From an uncultured Clostridia bacterium (GTDB lineage: Bacteria > Bacillota > Clostridia > TANB77 > CAG-508), in NCBI GenBank assembly GCA_934120135.1, contig CAKOTK010000001.1:146592-210591 (forward strand): a DNA stretch of 64,000 nucleotides. The letters run 5' to 3'. The position numbers and the translations under genes are program-made. Below the pieces are notes generated by a model. The model worked only from the letters and a program-made list of their open reading frames with translations. It searched no databases and had not been told where the DNA came from. Numbering within the stretch: position 1 is the stretch's first letter; the number at the start of each line of letters is the position of its first letter. Positions 49,486 to 57,638 of this stretch are shown in pieces.

Positions 49486-50721
49486 ATGTTGAAATATAAA
49501 TTTAGCATACTTAAAATTATTTGTATTTTTATTATTGCAATTTTTCTGTTTCCAACTATATGTATCGCAAGTGACACTATATACACTTGGTCAAACAGTG
49601 CAAAACCCTTAACTGAGACTATTCCAACAAATGCTACTACAAGTTTAAGTCTAAATGTTGGCAGTGCAGTTTTAATTGAGCAAAACTCAGGTCAAGTTTT
49701 ATATAACCAAAATATGCATGAAAAGCTAAGACCTGCAAGTGTAACAAAAGTAATGACAATTTTGCTTATTATGGAAGCAATTGATTCTGGTAAACTTTCA
49801 TATACTGATAAAATTCCTTGCAGTGAAAAAGCTGCTGGTATGGGTGGCTCTCAAATTTGGTTAGATGTTAGAGAAGAGTTAACTGTTGATGAAATGCTAA
49901 AAGCAATTTGTGTTGTTTCTGCTAATGACTGTACTGTTGCTATGGCCGAATATTTAGCTGGTACTGAAGAGGCTTTTGTTGAACAAATGAATTCAAAAGC
50001 TAAAGAGCTTGGAATGAATGATACAACTTTTAAGAATTGCCATGGTATTGATGAAGATGGTCACGTAACTTCTGCATATGATATTGCTTTAATGTCTAGA
50101 GAATTATTAACTAAATACCCTTCAATTACTAAATACACAACAATTTATATGGACAGTTTAAGAGATGGTAAATCTTCTTTAGTAAATACAAATAAATTAG
50201 TTAGAAATTACAAAGGAGCAACTGGTTTGAAAACTGGCTCTACGTCTATCGCTTTATATAACCTATCTGCAAGTGCAACTAGAAATGATTTGTCTTTAAT
50301 TGCGGTTATTATGAAAGCTCCCACTAGTCCTATTCGTTTTGCTGAGGCTCAAAAGTTATTAGATTATGGCTTTAATAATTTTGAGTATAAAAAGCTTGCA
50401 AATAAAAATGATTTGATAAAAGAAGTTTCTGTTGACAAAGGAATTGAAAATAGTGTAAATGCAATACTTGAAAATGATAGCGGAGTTTTGATTCAAAAAG
50501 GTCAAAATAAAGATATTGTTCAGTCTATGGAACTTCCAGATAGTGTAAGTGCTCCTGTTTCTGCAGGTCAGGTTTTAGGTAATGTTACTTATAGTTTAAA
50601 TGGTAATGAAATTGGAAAGGTAAATATTATTGCCGAAAAATCTGTAGGAAAGAATACGGCTTTTAATATGATTGAGCATGTGTTTTTCAATTGGCTTTCG
50701 CTATTGAGATATTCTAAATAA
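49486..50721 (+). CDS. D-alanyl-D-alanine carboxypeptidase (DacF/PBP5 type)
   Basis: A 411-residue penicillin-binding protein with a signal peptide (residues 8-28). SxxK is in LRPASVTKVM (catalytic Ser, about 85), SxN in VVSANDCTVAM (about 147) and KTG in GLKTGSTSIA (about 246). The C-terminal beta-rich domain follows, then a hydrophobic/amphipathic end (FNMIEHVFFNWLSLLRY) that holds it to the membrane. It trims the fifth D-Ala from peptidoglycan. It is near ylbJ, so a sporulation-linked role (DacB/DacF) is possible but unproven. GGAGG precedes the start. Confidence 0.92.
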   Translation: MLKYKFSILKIICIFIIAIFLFPTICIASDTIYTWSNSAKPLTETIPTNATTSLSLNVGSAVLIEQNSGQVLYNQNMHEKLRPASVTKVMTILLIMEAIDSGKLSYTDKIPCSEKAAGMGGSQIWLDVREELTVDEMLKAICVVSANDCTVAMAEYLAGTEEAFVEQMNSKAKELGMNDTTFKNCHGIDEDGHVTSAYDIALMSRELLTKYPSITKYTTIYMDSLRDGKSSLVNTNKLVRNYKGATGLKTGSTSIALYNLSASATRNDLSLIAVIMKAPTSPIRFAEAQKLLDYGFNNFEYKKLANKNDLIKEVSVDKGIENSVNAILENDSGVLIQKGQNKDIVQSMELPDSVSAPVSAGQVLGNVTYSLNGNEIGKVNIIAEKSVGKNTAFNMIEHVFFNWLSLLRYSK

Positions 50722-50737
50722 TTTTTTATTCACTGTT

Positions 50738-50907
50738 TGTACTATGTAATGTTAAAAGAAAGCGCCAGTCCGCGTAAGGTGGAGCGAAGCGTAACGGTTG
50801 GAGAGTTCCAACCGATAGTGTCCAAAAACAAATTTATTTGTTTTTGTGACATCCAAGGGAAGGAAGCTCGACACCAAGGACCAGCGATTTTAACATTACA
50901 TAGTACA
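50738..50907. repeat. Folded repeat element, copy 2 (130-bp core with 20-bp self-complementary arms)
   Basis: Same core as copy 1 and in the same orientation: one inserted C, one C-to-T and one A-to-C change. The arms TGTACTATGTAATGTTAAAA and their exact complement flank the core. These arms differ in sequence from the arms of copy 1 beyond the inner TTAAAA, yet each pair is perfectly self-complementary. An apparent 64-codon frame across it is a by-product of the GC-rich core. It lies between the dacF-like gene and ylbJ and may also end dacF transcription. Confidence 0.85.
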
Positions 50908-50943
50908 TATCTCGTATCAAAATTTTTTTAGGAGAAATCGTGT

Positions 50944-52029
50944 ATGTCGTCAATATCTATTCCAATTGAAAACAAAAGAAAAAGCAAAGTAAAAATCTGG
51001 GTATATTCTATTAAAAGAAATGGATTAGCAATTATTTTTTGTTTATTTTGTTTTGGATTAGTTTTATTTTCTAAAACTAACTTGATAGCCGCTAAAGATG
51101 GGCTCGTTTTATGGTCAACAGCTGTCGTTCCATCTTTGTTTCCTTTCTTTGTATCAACAGAATTACTATGTTACACAAATGTTATAAATTATTTAGGTAA
51201 ATGGCTAAATCCAATAATGCGACCATTATTCAATGTTCCAGGTGAAGGTGCATTTGCTTTCTTAATGGGTCTTATTAGTGGTTACCCTGTTGGAGCTAAG
51301 ATTGTGTCAAATTTTATGGAACAAGGTATTGTTACCAAACAAGAAGCAGAAAGATTACTTGCTTTTACCAATAATTCTGGTCCTTTGTTTATTATAGGTA
51401 CTGTTGGAATAACTTTATTTGGTAGTACTGCTATTGGCTTACTTCTATTTGTTACGCATATACTTGCTTGTATTACAGTAGGAATTGTTTTGCGTTTTTT
51501 TAATAAAAGTAGTGCTAGTAGTACCAACTATCATTACAATTATTCAAATAAGTCTGTATCCATTTCATCACTTGGAGAAGTGTTAGGAAAAAGCATTACA
51601 AATTCTATATCTACCATTTTAATGATCGGTGGTTTTGTAGTTATATTTTCTGTAGTTATATCTATATTAAATCAAAGTGGAGTTTTGAACGGCATATCTG
51701 CTTTGCTCTCTCCTGTACTTTGTGCTATTGGCTTTCCTACAGAACTAATAAAACCTATTCTATCTGGAATTATTGAACTTACAAATGGCGTAAATCTCGT
51801 AGCTAATACACATATAAAAGCAATTTCTGTAAATATTATTTCAGCTAGCTTTTTATTGGGTTTTGGTGGGATTTCTGTGCTATTACAAGTTTTTAGCATT
51901 ATTAGTAAATCTGGGCTTTCTATAAGAACTTATACCATTGGCAAGCTGTTACAAGGCATATTTGCTGCTGTTTATACATATATTGCAATATGTATAATTC
52001 CATTTTTACAATTTAATTTACCTATTTAA
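50944..52029 (+). CDS. ylbJ: Sporulation integral membrane protein YlbJ-like
   Basis: A 361-residue polytopic membrane protein of the YlbJ/SpoIIM-like nucleoside-recognition (gate) family. The family look is clear: GLVLWSTAVVPSLFPFFVSTELL (about 55-77), FAFLMGLISGYPVGAKIVSNF with EAERLLAFTNNSGPLFIIGTVG, and a second half with ITNSISTILMIGGFVVIFSVVI. It has about eight helices. In Bacillus YlbJ is needed for spore cortex formation. The ATG follows GGAGAAATCGTGT; a strong site and the 14-bp start region fit. Confidence 0.88.
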   Translation: MSSISIPIENKRKSKVKIWVYSIKRNGLAIIFCLFCFGLVLFSKTNLIAAKDGLVLWSTAVVPSLFPFFVSTELLCYTNVINYLGKWLNPIMRPLFNVPGEGAFAFLMGLISGYPVGAKIVSNFMEQGIVTKQEAERLLAFTNNSGPLFIIGTVGITLFGSTAIGLLLFVTHILACITVGIVLRFFNKSSASSTNYHYNYSNKSVSISSLGEVLGKSITNSISTILMIGGFVVIFSVVISILNQSGVLNGISALLSPVLCAIGFPTELIKPILSGIIELTNGVNLVANTHIKAISVNIISASFLLGFGGISVLLQVFSIISKSGLSIRTYTIGKLLQGIFAAVYTYIAICIIPFLQFNLPI

Positions 52030-52053
52030 GATTATTGAAGGGAGTTTTGTTTT

Positions 52054-52272
52054 ATGGATAAAAATGATTCTAATTTTAATTTTCCACCTTATATGAATTA
52101 TGATATTGGTTGTGACCCTATTATGGGAGACCCTAATATGTTTAACCCATGTATGCAGTATGAACAGGCATATATGTATTATAGATATATGACACAACAA
52201 ATTGAGTATAAAATAAAATGCAAAGAATATGAAAAAATGTGCAACTCTCGCTCTGAAAGAAAAATAGAATAA
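52054..52272 (+). CDS. 72-aa Met/Tyr-rich small protein downstream of ylbJ
   Basis: Starts MDKNDSNFNFPPYMNYDIGC; the first half is rich in Pro, Asn, Met and Tyr, and the second is a charged helix (YYRYMTQQIEYKIKCKEYEKM). Four cysteines. GAAGGGAG precedes the ATG by 9 nt, and a terminator follows the stop. It is 24 bp after ylbJ, so probably in the same transcript. Composition is reminiscent of small spore-coat proteins, but I recognise no family. Confidence 0.65.
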   Translation: MDKNDSNFNFPPYMNYDIGCDPIMGDPNMFNPCMQYEQAYMYYRYMTQQIEYKIKCKEYEKMCNSRSERKIE

Positions 52273-52282
52273 AATAAAAAAA

Positions 52283-52305
52283 CGACTAGATATCTAGCCG
52301 TTTTT
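52283..52305. terminator. Shared terminator of the ylbJ unit and tRNA-Met
   Basis: CGACTAGAT / ATCTAGCCG stem with one mismatch, A run before and T5 after. It is convergent between the 72-aa gene and the CCA end of tRNA-Met. Confidence 0.75.
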
Positions 52306-52381
52306 GGTAGCGAGGGTGAGATTCGAACTCACGACCTATCGGGTATGAACCGATTGCTCTAGCCAACTGAGCTACCTCGCC
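52305..52381 (-). tRNA. tRNA-Met (anticodon CAT)
   Basis: Minus-strand 77-nt cloverleaf: acceptor GGCGAGG / CCTCGCT (a G-T pair at the end), D arm AGCTCAGTTGGCTAGAGC, anticodon stem ATCGG / CCGAT with loop TTCATAC, T loop TTCGAAT, encoded CCA. The paired first base argues against initiator tRNA. Elongator Met is most likely; an Ile tRNA with modified CAT cannot be fully excluded. Confidence 0.93.
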
Positions 52382-52447
52382 ATATGTTATTTGTTAACGC
52401 GATTTATATTATAATATGTGTTTTGATTTTTGTCAATAAAATGAGTT

Positions 52448-52476
52448 AAAAAAGTTGAGAAAATCTCAACTTTTTT
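52448..52476 (-). terminator. Terminator of the 101-aa gene
   Basis: GTTGAGA-aaa-TCTCAAC with A6 before and T6 after, directly past the stop at 52478. Symmetric. Confidence 0.85.
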
Positions 52477-52477
52477 C

Positions 52478-52783
52478 TTATCTTTCTTCTCCATCTTTTT
52501 CTACAACTGGTTGTTGTTTTTCTTGTGCTTCTTTTGCCATTGCTTCTACTGCCTTTGGATCAATAGCTACAGTTTCTACAACTTGTTGCTTACCTGAATT
52601 TCCTTTTCCGCCTTTTTTGCTTGTAGAAGATTTTTTGAAAGCTTCTTCTTTTTGTTCAATTGATTGTAAAGATTCCACTAGTTCTGGATCTGTTAATAAT
52701 TCTTCCTCATCAGGACAATCTATTTGATTAATATATTCTTTTAAATCACTAAATATTGTTTTTACTCCATTTATAAATCCCAT
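52478..52783 (-). CDS. 101-aa acidic/Lys-rich protein of unknown function
   Basis: Starts MGFINGVKTIFSDLKEYINQ, an amphipathic helix. The rest is charged and low-complexity: PDEEELLTDPELVESLQSIE, then SSTSKKGGKGNSGKQQ and an Ala/Glu/Gln-rich end. The first ~20 residues could touch a membrane or partner protein, and the remainder is probably disordered. GAAGAA-type leader; a weak ribosome site. It is 175 bp from the rpoD-dnaG unit. Not recognised. Confidence 0.6.
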   Translation of the reverse strand: MGFINGVKTIFSDLKEYINQIDCPDEEELLTDPELVESLQSIEQKEEAFKKSSTSKKGGKGNSGKQQVVETVAIDPKAVEAMAKEAQEKQQPVVEKDGEER

Positions 52784-52958
52784 AATTTCTTCTTAAAATT
52801 TCAATTTTAAGAATCTTCACCTCCATTTTTAAGGTTATTTTCCCGTAATACGTATATATTGTACCACATTATTCCATAAAAATCAAGCTTTTCGGCTAAA
52901 GTAATGCTAAAAGCTGGATTTTGTCCAGCTTTTTATTTGATTTTTTTAATATAATCTT

Positions 52959-54323
52959 TTAATTCATATAATCTCTTAACTTTTTGCTCCTACTTGGATG
53001 TCTTAATTTTCTTAATGCTTTTGCTTCTATTTGTCTAATTCTCTCACGAGTAACCATAAATTCTCTTCCAACTTCTTCAAGAGTTCTAGCTTTTCCATCT
53101 TCTAGTCCAAATCTTAATTTTAGCACTTTAGCTTCTCTTGGTGTTAATGTTTCCATTACTTCTTCTAGTTGCTCTCTAAGTAATGTATATGCTGCTGAAT
53201 CTTGTGGTGCTGGTGTATCTTCGTCTTGAATAAAGTCCTCTAAGTGACTGTCATCTTCTTCTCCTATTGGAGTTTCTAGAGATACAGGGTCTTGTGCTAT
53301 TTTTTGAATTTCTGCAACTCTTTCTACTGGGATTTCCATTTCTGCTGCAATTTCTTCTGGCGTTGGTTCTCTACCATTTTGTTGTAATAAATGTCTTGAT
53401 GTTCTAATCAATTTATTTATTGTCTCTACCATGTGAACTGGTATACGTATAGTTCTAGCTTGATCTGCAATTGCCCTTGTAATTGCTTGTCTAATCCACC
53501 ATGTTGCATAAGTACTAAATTTGTATCCTTTAGTGTAGTCAAATTTTTCAACTGCTTTAATTAAGCCCATATTTCCTTCTTGAATTAAGTCTAATAATAG
53601 CATTCCTCTACCAACATATTTTTTAGCTATACTTACTACCAATCTTAAGTTAGACTCTGTTAGTTTTTGTTTTGCACTTTCATCTCCATCCAAGATTCTT
53701 TGTGCTAACTCTAACTCTTGTTCATATGTTAACAAAGGAATTTTTCCAATTTCTCTCAAATACATTCTAACAGGATCATCAACACTTATTCCATCCATGT
53801 TTATTAAATCTATGTCATCTAATTTGATGTTCTCAACTTCTCTTAAGTCATCTAGATTTGGCTCTGTATCTAAGTCTTCTCTTAAAACATCTACTCCCAA
53901 ATCTTCAAATGTATCAAATACTTCTTCTATTTGGTCTGGGTTAGTATTCTCTAATTCATTAGCAAGTTCACCATAAGTAATTTTTCCATTTTCTTTTGCT
54001 CTTTTCAAGATGTTTTCCACTTTTTCTTTGCTAACTTCCTCTAATTTTTTTACTTTTGGTTTTTCTTCTTCAACTATTTCTTCTGTAGGTTTGACTTCTT
54101 CCTTAACTTTTTCTTTGTTCTCTTCTAGCTTTTGAGCCTTTTTAGGTTTCTTTTCAGTTTTCTTTTCTATATCTTTTACTTCTTCAGTTGCTTTTTTAGT
54201 TTTCTTTTCTTTTTTATCTGCTTCTTCAACCTTTGGAGTTTTAGTTTTTTTTACTTTTTTAGGTACTTCTGTTTTCACAACTTCAGCTTCTACTATTGGC
54301 TCATCTTCTTGCTTCTTTTTCAT
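52959..54323 (-). CDS. rpoD: Primary RNA polymerase sigma factor RpoD (SigA)
   Basis: A 454-residue vegetative sigma factor. The N-terminus (1-110) is an unusually long Lys/Glu-rich extension. Region 1.2 begins near VDDPVRMYLREIGKIPLLTYEQE. Region 2 has DLIQEGNMGLIKAVEKFDYTKGYKFSTYATWWIRQAITRA (the -10 contacts). Region 3 is near PVHMVETINKLIR, and region 4 ends VTRERIRQIEAKALRKLRHPSR (-35 contact). It lies 12 bp downstream of dnaG, the classical primase-sigma operon. It would read the TTGACA-17-TATAAT promoters found here. Confidence 0.96.
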   Translation of the reverse strand: MKKKQEDEPIVEAEVVKTEVPKKVKKTKTPKVEEADKKEKKTKKATEEVKDIEKKTEKKPKKAQKLEENKEKVKEEVKPTEEIVEEEKPKVKKLEEVSKEKVENILKRAKENGKITYGELANELENTNPDQIEEVFDTFEDLGVDVLREDLDTEPNLDDLREVENIKLDDIDLINMDGISVDDPVRMYLREIGKIPLLTYEQELELAQRILDGDESAKQKLTESNLRLVVSIAKKYVGRGMLLLDLIQEGNMGLIKAVEKFDYTKGYKFSTYATWWIRQAITRAIADQARTIRIPVHMVETINKLIRTSRHLLQQNGREPTPEEIAAEMEIPVERVAEIQKIAQDPVSLETPIGEEDDSHLEDFIQDEDTPAPQDSAAYTLLREQLEEVMETLTPREAKVLKLRFGLEDGKARTLEEVGREFMVTRERIRQIEAKALRKLRHPSRSKKLRDYMN

Positions 54324-54335
54324 ATATAAAACCTC

Positions 54336-56126
54336 CTATTTGATTTTAGCTAGTTTTAGAATAATATCGTTAAGCTCCTTTTCTAATTCTTTTACTTCTT
54401 CTGAACCTGCTTCAGAAACACTTTCTAGCTTTTTCAAAATTTCATTTCTTCTACTTATCAATTTTTCTTTTTCATAAATACTAATAAGGTCGTCTATTGC
54501 CTTGTTTACATCAGTAATTTCAAAATCTCCAGCCATTATTTCTGTAATATGACTAATGATTTTTTCATCTTGAAACCAATCTAGCAATTGACTAGTATTA
54601 CTATTTCCTTTTTCAAATTCTTCATACATTTTTTTGAGAATTTGTTTGTTTGTATCATCTTGAATATAGTCTAATGTAATTAAATTTTTTATTTTTTCAT
54701 AACATTTAGAATATTCATTTATAAGTAAATATATTACTAAATTTTCTCTTTTTAGAACTGCCTCAGAAACGCTATTTTCTTTTTCTTCTTTTGGTACCAT
54801 TGTAACTACCTTTTTTTCTAGCTTTTTGCTTCCTTGGTTGTCTTTATACATAAGTTTATTTACTTCTGCATAAATAGCTTCTTTAGAGATTTTGTATTCT
54901 TTAGCAATTTTATCTACATAAATTTCTCTTTCCATTTGGTTTGTAACTTTTGCTAAAATTTTAGCAATTTCATTTAAAAATTTTATTTTGTCATTTGTAT
55001 TTTCTATGTTTAATTCTTTTAATAAAACTTTTACTTTAAATTCTACTAAAGAAATTGCATTGTCTACACATTTTTGAAATCTCTCTGGTCCATATTTTAA
55101 TACATATTCATCTGGATCTTTTGCTCCTTCTATTTGTAATACTCTAATATCACAACCTAAGTTTTGCAAAATTTCCATTCCTCTTAATATAGCTGCTTGT
55201 CCAGCTCCATCTGCATCATATCCTAAAATAACTTGTTCACTATATCTTCTAAGTAAGCGACCTTGTGCCTCTGTCATAGCGGTTCCAAGTGATGCAACAA
55301 CATTTGTAATGCCTCTTTGATATAACGAAATTGCATCCATATAGCCTTCTACTATAACTATTTTTTTAGTATCATGCTTTTTAGCTACATTAAGTCCAAA
55401 TAAATTTCTGCCTTTGCTATATACTATATTTTCTGGTGAGTTTATGTATTTTGGTTTACTGTCATCTAATACTCTACCACCAAAAGCAATAACTCTTTCT
55501 CTAACATCTTGTATAGGAAACATTAGCCTCTTTCTGAAGCTATCCATATATCCACCATTTTCGGTTCTTTTAACTAAGCTTGATGCTAGCATTTCTTCTT
55601 CTGTGTAACCTTTTTGTTTTAGTAATAAATATAGTTCATTAAAATTTCCTGCATATCCTATTAAAAAGGCCTTTAATGTACGATTATCAAGTTTTCTTTT
55701 CTTAATATATTCTTGTGCTGTTTTTGATGTAGGTTTATATAAATTTTCATGATAAAATTCAGCCGCAATTTTATTTATTTCATATACTTTTGATTTTAAT
55801 CTTGCTGTTTTATCATCTTCCAAATTATCTAAAGTTGGTAATTCTATATTTACTCTATTTGCTAGTAATTCTAAAGTGTCTTTAAAATCTAAGCCTTCTA
55901 TTTTTGATATAAAGTGAATGACATTTCCGCCTGCTCCACAACCAAAGCAATGAAATATTTGCTTATCTGGTGAAACAGCAAAAGAAGGAGATTTTTCTTT
56001 ATGAAATGGACATAATCCGAAAAAGTTTCTCCCACTTCTTTTTAATGTTACGTATTTAGATATTACATCTACAATATCATTGCTTGACCTTATTTCTTCA
56101 ATTAGTTCATCGCTATATCTTACCAA
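54336..56126 (-). CDS. dnaG: DNA primase DnaG
   Basis: A 596-residue primase making RNA primers for replication. The N-terminal CHC2 zinc ribbon is CPFHKEKSPSFAVSPDKQ followed by FHCFGCGAGG (about 40-68). The TOPRIM core has GRNLFGLNVAK, VIVEGYMDAISLYQRG (about 258) and GYDADGAGQAAILRG (about 300). The C-terminal DnaB-binding region is helical, with charged residues. Length is normal. Translation starts after a weak GGTTGTC leader. It is transcribed before rpoD. Confidence 0.96.
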   Translation of the reverse strand: MVRYSDELIEEIRSSNDIVDVISKYVTLKRSGRNFFGLCPFHKEKSPSFAVSPDKQIFHCFGCGAGGNVIHFISKIEGLDFKDTLELLANRVNIELPTLDNLEDDKTARLKSKVYEINKIAAEFYHENLYKPTSKTAQEYIKKRKLDNRTLKAFLIGYAGNFNELYLLLKQKGYTEEEMLASSLVKRTENGGYMDSFRKRLMFPIQDVRERVIAFGGRVLDDSKPKYINSPENIVYSKGRNLFGLNVAKKHDTKKIVIVEGYMDAISLYQRGITNVVASLGTAMTEAQGRLLRRYSEQVILGYDADGAGQAAILRGMEILQNLGCDIRVLQIEGAKDPDEYVLKYGPERFQKCVDNAISLVEFKVKVLLKELNIENTNDKIKFLNEIAKILAKVTNQMEREIYVDKIAKEYKISKEAIYAEVNKLMYKDNQGSKKLEKKVVTMVPKEEKENSVSEAVLKRENLVIYLLINEYSKCYEKIKNLITLDYIQDDTNKQILKKMYEEFEKGNSNTSQLLDWFQDEKIISHITEIMAGDFEITDVNKAIDDLISIYEKEKLISRRNEILKKLESVSEAGSEEVKELEKELNDIILKLAKIK

Positions 56127-56257
56127 TTTTTGACAACCTTTCTACATACTATTTATATTATTCGACATAAAGTGTTTAAATCCTTCTTTACTTTATGACA
56201 AATATTGAAACCTATTTTTCTAAAAGTTTTTAGTTTTTGCCATTTATTTAGAATAGA

Positions 56258-56283
56258 AAAAAGGCGATTTCTGTCGCCTTTTT
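56258..56283 (-). terminator. Terminator of the CarD-family gene
   Basis: AAAAAGGCGA / TCGCCTTTTT stem with a six-base loop, 6 bp past the stop at 56290. Symmetric. Confidence 0.85.
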
Positions 56284-56289
56284 AGTATT

Positions 56290-56862
56290 TTACAATTCTG
56301 TTGTATCATCATCAAATGGAATAAATTTGTTAACAGCACTTGCATTTAAATCAATGTTTGCTTGTGGTGCTCTATATTCATTAAATGATATATCTATTTT
56401 ATTATTTATTAATTCTTCAACCTCATCTTGTGTAGCATGTTCTGCTAATACAAGTTCACTAACTAAAATTTGTTTTGCATTAGAAAGCATTTTCTTTTCG
56501 CCTGTTGAAAGTCCTTTTTCTTTTTGTTTAAAGCTTAGGTTTCTAACTACCCCTGCAACCTCGTATATACTTCCACTTTTCATTTTTTCCATATTGTCTC
56601 TATATCTTTTATTCCAATTTTGAGACATTTCTGTTTCATCTTCTCCTAAAATTGAAATAACTTTTTCTGCTTCTTCTTTTCCTATTACATTTCTAACACC
56701 AATTTGTTCTGCTCTATCTGTTGGAACCATTACTTTTACTTCACCTGGCATTTTAATAACATAATAAGATTGGTTTTCTCCTAAAATATTTTTTTCTTCT
56801 ATACTATCTATTGTACCTGCGCCATGCATTGGGTATACAATTTTATCACCTACATTAAACAT
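56290..56862 (-). CDS. CarD-family transcription regulator
   Basis: A 190-residue RNA polymerase-binding protein. The N-terminal Tudor-like interaction domain (1-60) reads FNVGDKIVYPMHGAGTIDSIEE and YYVIKMPGEVKVMVPTD. The C-terminal helical DNA-binding domain has WNKRYRDNMEKMKSGSIYEVAGVVRNL and STGEKKMLSNAKQIL. CarD/CdnL-type proteins stabilise the open promoter complex at stable RNA and housekeeping promoters. It is a single-gene unit with GGAGA before the start. Confidence 0.93.
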   Translation of the reverse strand: MFNVGDKIVYPMHGAGTIDSIEEKNILGENQSYYVIKMPGEVKVMVPTDRAEQIGVRNVIGKEEAEKVISILGEDETEMSQNWNKRYRDNMEKMKSGSIYEVAGVVRNLSFKQKEKGLSTGEKKMLSNAKQILVSELVLAEHATQDEVEELINNKIDISFNEYRAPQANIDLNASAVNKFIPFDDDTTEL

Positions 56863-57163
56863 GTAAGACTCTCCTTTCTATTGCAAAATATTTGGTTTTT
56901 ATTTAAGAAAGGTTTTTAGGCTCTTCTTTAAACCGCAAATATATTATACTACAAAATTTGGTAAAAGTCAAAATATTTTTCAAATTTTAGGTTATTATAT
57001 GTTATTTTTTGGTATGAATTTTTTCCGTATTTTTTTAAATTTAAATACTTTTCTTGATAAGAAAAGTGGCTTTGCAAATATGCACATTTCGAGGTGACTT
57101 TTCCTTGTTGTTTAGCCAAAATAAAAGCCACGAGAAATTCGTGGCTTTTATTAAGTCTTATTA
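56863..57163. other. 301-bp gap between carD-like gene and the 65-aa gene
   Basis: Contains the leader of the CarD-family gene (ribosome site next to 56862), a TATTATA-rich stretch suitable for its promoter, and the terminator at 57123-57149. A 74-codon minus-strand frame here crosses that terminator and lacks a ribosome site, so I do not call it. Nothing else seen. Confidence 0.6.
57123..57149 (-). terminator. Terminator of the 65-aa gene
   Basis: AAAAGCCACGA / TTCGTGGCTTTT perfect stem around a four-base loop, about 15 bp past the stop at 57164. Confidence 0.85.
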
Positions 57164-57361
57164 TCATTCCCATTTTTCTGCTAGTTTCTTAGCCCTTTCT
57201 GCTCCTTTTTGATATTCTTCCAAAGTGAATCCATTATCATGATTAAAAGTTCCATCGTAGTGCCAAAATCTCGCCTTTACATCTCTATGTATTCTGTTCG
57301 TTTCTAACTGATTTTCTACTTGGTAAGAACCGACAGTAATACGTTTTGATTCTTTAAACAT
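57164..57361 (-). CDS. 65-aa protein of unknown function
   Basis: Starts MFKESKRITVGSYQVENQLE, a short beta-strand-like part, followed by DVKARFWHYDGTFNHDNGF and a helical, Glu/Lys-rich end. AAGGAGA lies 11 nt before the ATG, and a strong terminator follows. Its 5' leader of about 175 nt contains three hairpins after a TTGACA promoter, which is unusual for so small a gene. I do not recognise the family. No membrane segment. Confidence 0.6.
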   Translation of the reverse strand: MFKESKRITVGSYQVENQLETNRIHRDVKARFWHYDGTFNHDNGFTLEEYQKGAERAKKLAEKWE

Positions 57362-57395
57362 TTTGTATGCATTCTCCTTTTACTCAACCTAATAG

Positions 57396-57574
57396 GTTGG
57401 CTTTGTTAAAGACAAAATCTTTAACGATGGTTAATATCTACAGATTATAAGACTTTTATTTCCTCTTTTATAATTATTCGGAGGTTTTAGCCTCCGAATA
57501 GTTTTTTACCGTTCGTCGGCTTACTAAAATATTACTACTTCGTTATTTTACTATATTTTTATATGTTTTGTCAA
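57396..57574 (-). promoter_or_regulatory. Promoter and hairpin-rich leader of the 65-aa gene
   Basis: Minus-strand TTGACA at 57569-57574, 18-bp spacer, TAAAAT at 57545-57550. Downstream in the leader: ATTCGGAGG / CCTCCGAAT (57475-57500, also a fair terminator on the plus strand with T6), GTTAAAGA / TCTTTAAC near 57396-57425, and CAACC / GGTTG just outside it at about 57384. The gap to the pilin-like gene (57362-57638) has no other gene. Confidence 0.55.
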
Positions 57575-57638
57575 ACTAAGCTTATGCTCTTTGCCTTCGC
57601 ATTTTTATTAGTACTTAATAAATTGGAATAAAAGTTTT

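Noticed and set aside
50737..50931. 64-codon plus-strand frame across repeat copy 2
   Set aside because: No ribosome site. It lies entirely on the folded repeat, and copy 1, which has a one-base indel in the core, does not keep the frame.
56949..57173. 74-codon minus-strand frame between the 65-aa gene and carD-like gene
   Set aside because: Runs through a perfect terminator hairpin, has no Shine-Dalgarno and overlaps the end of the 65-aa gene.
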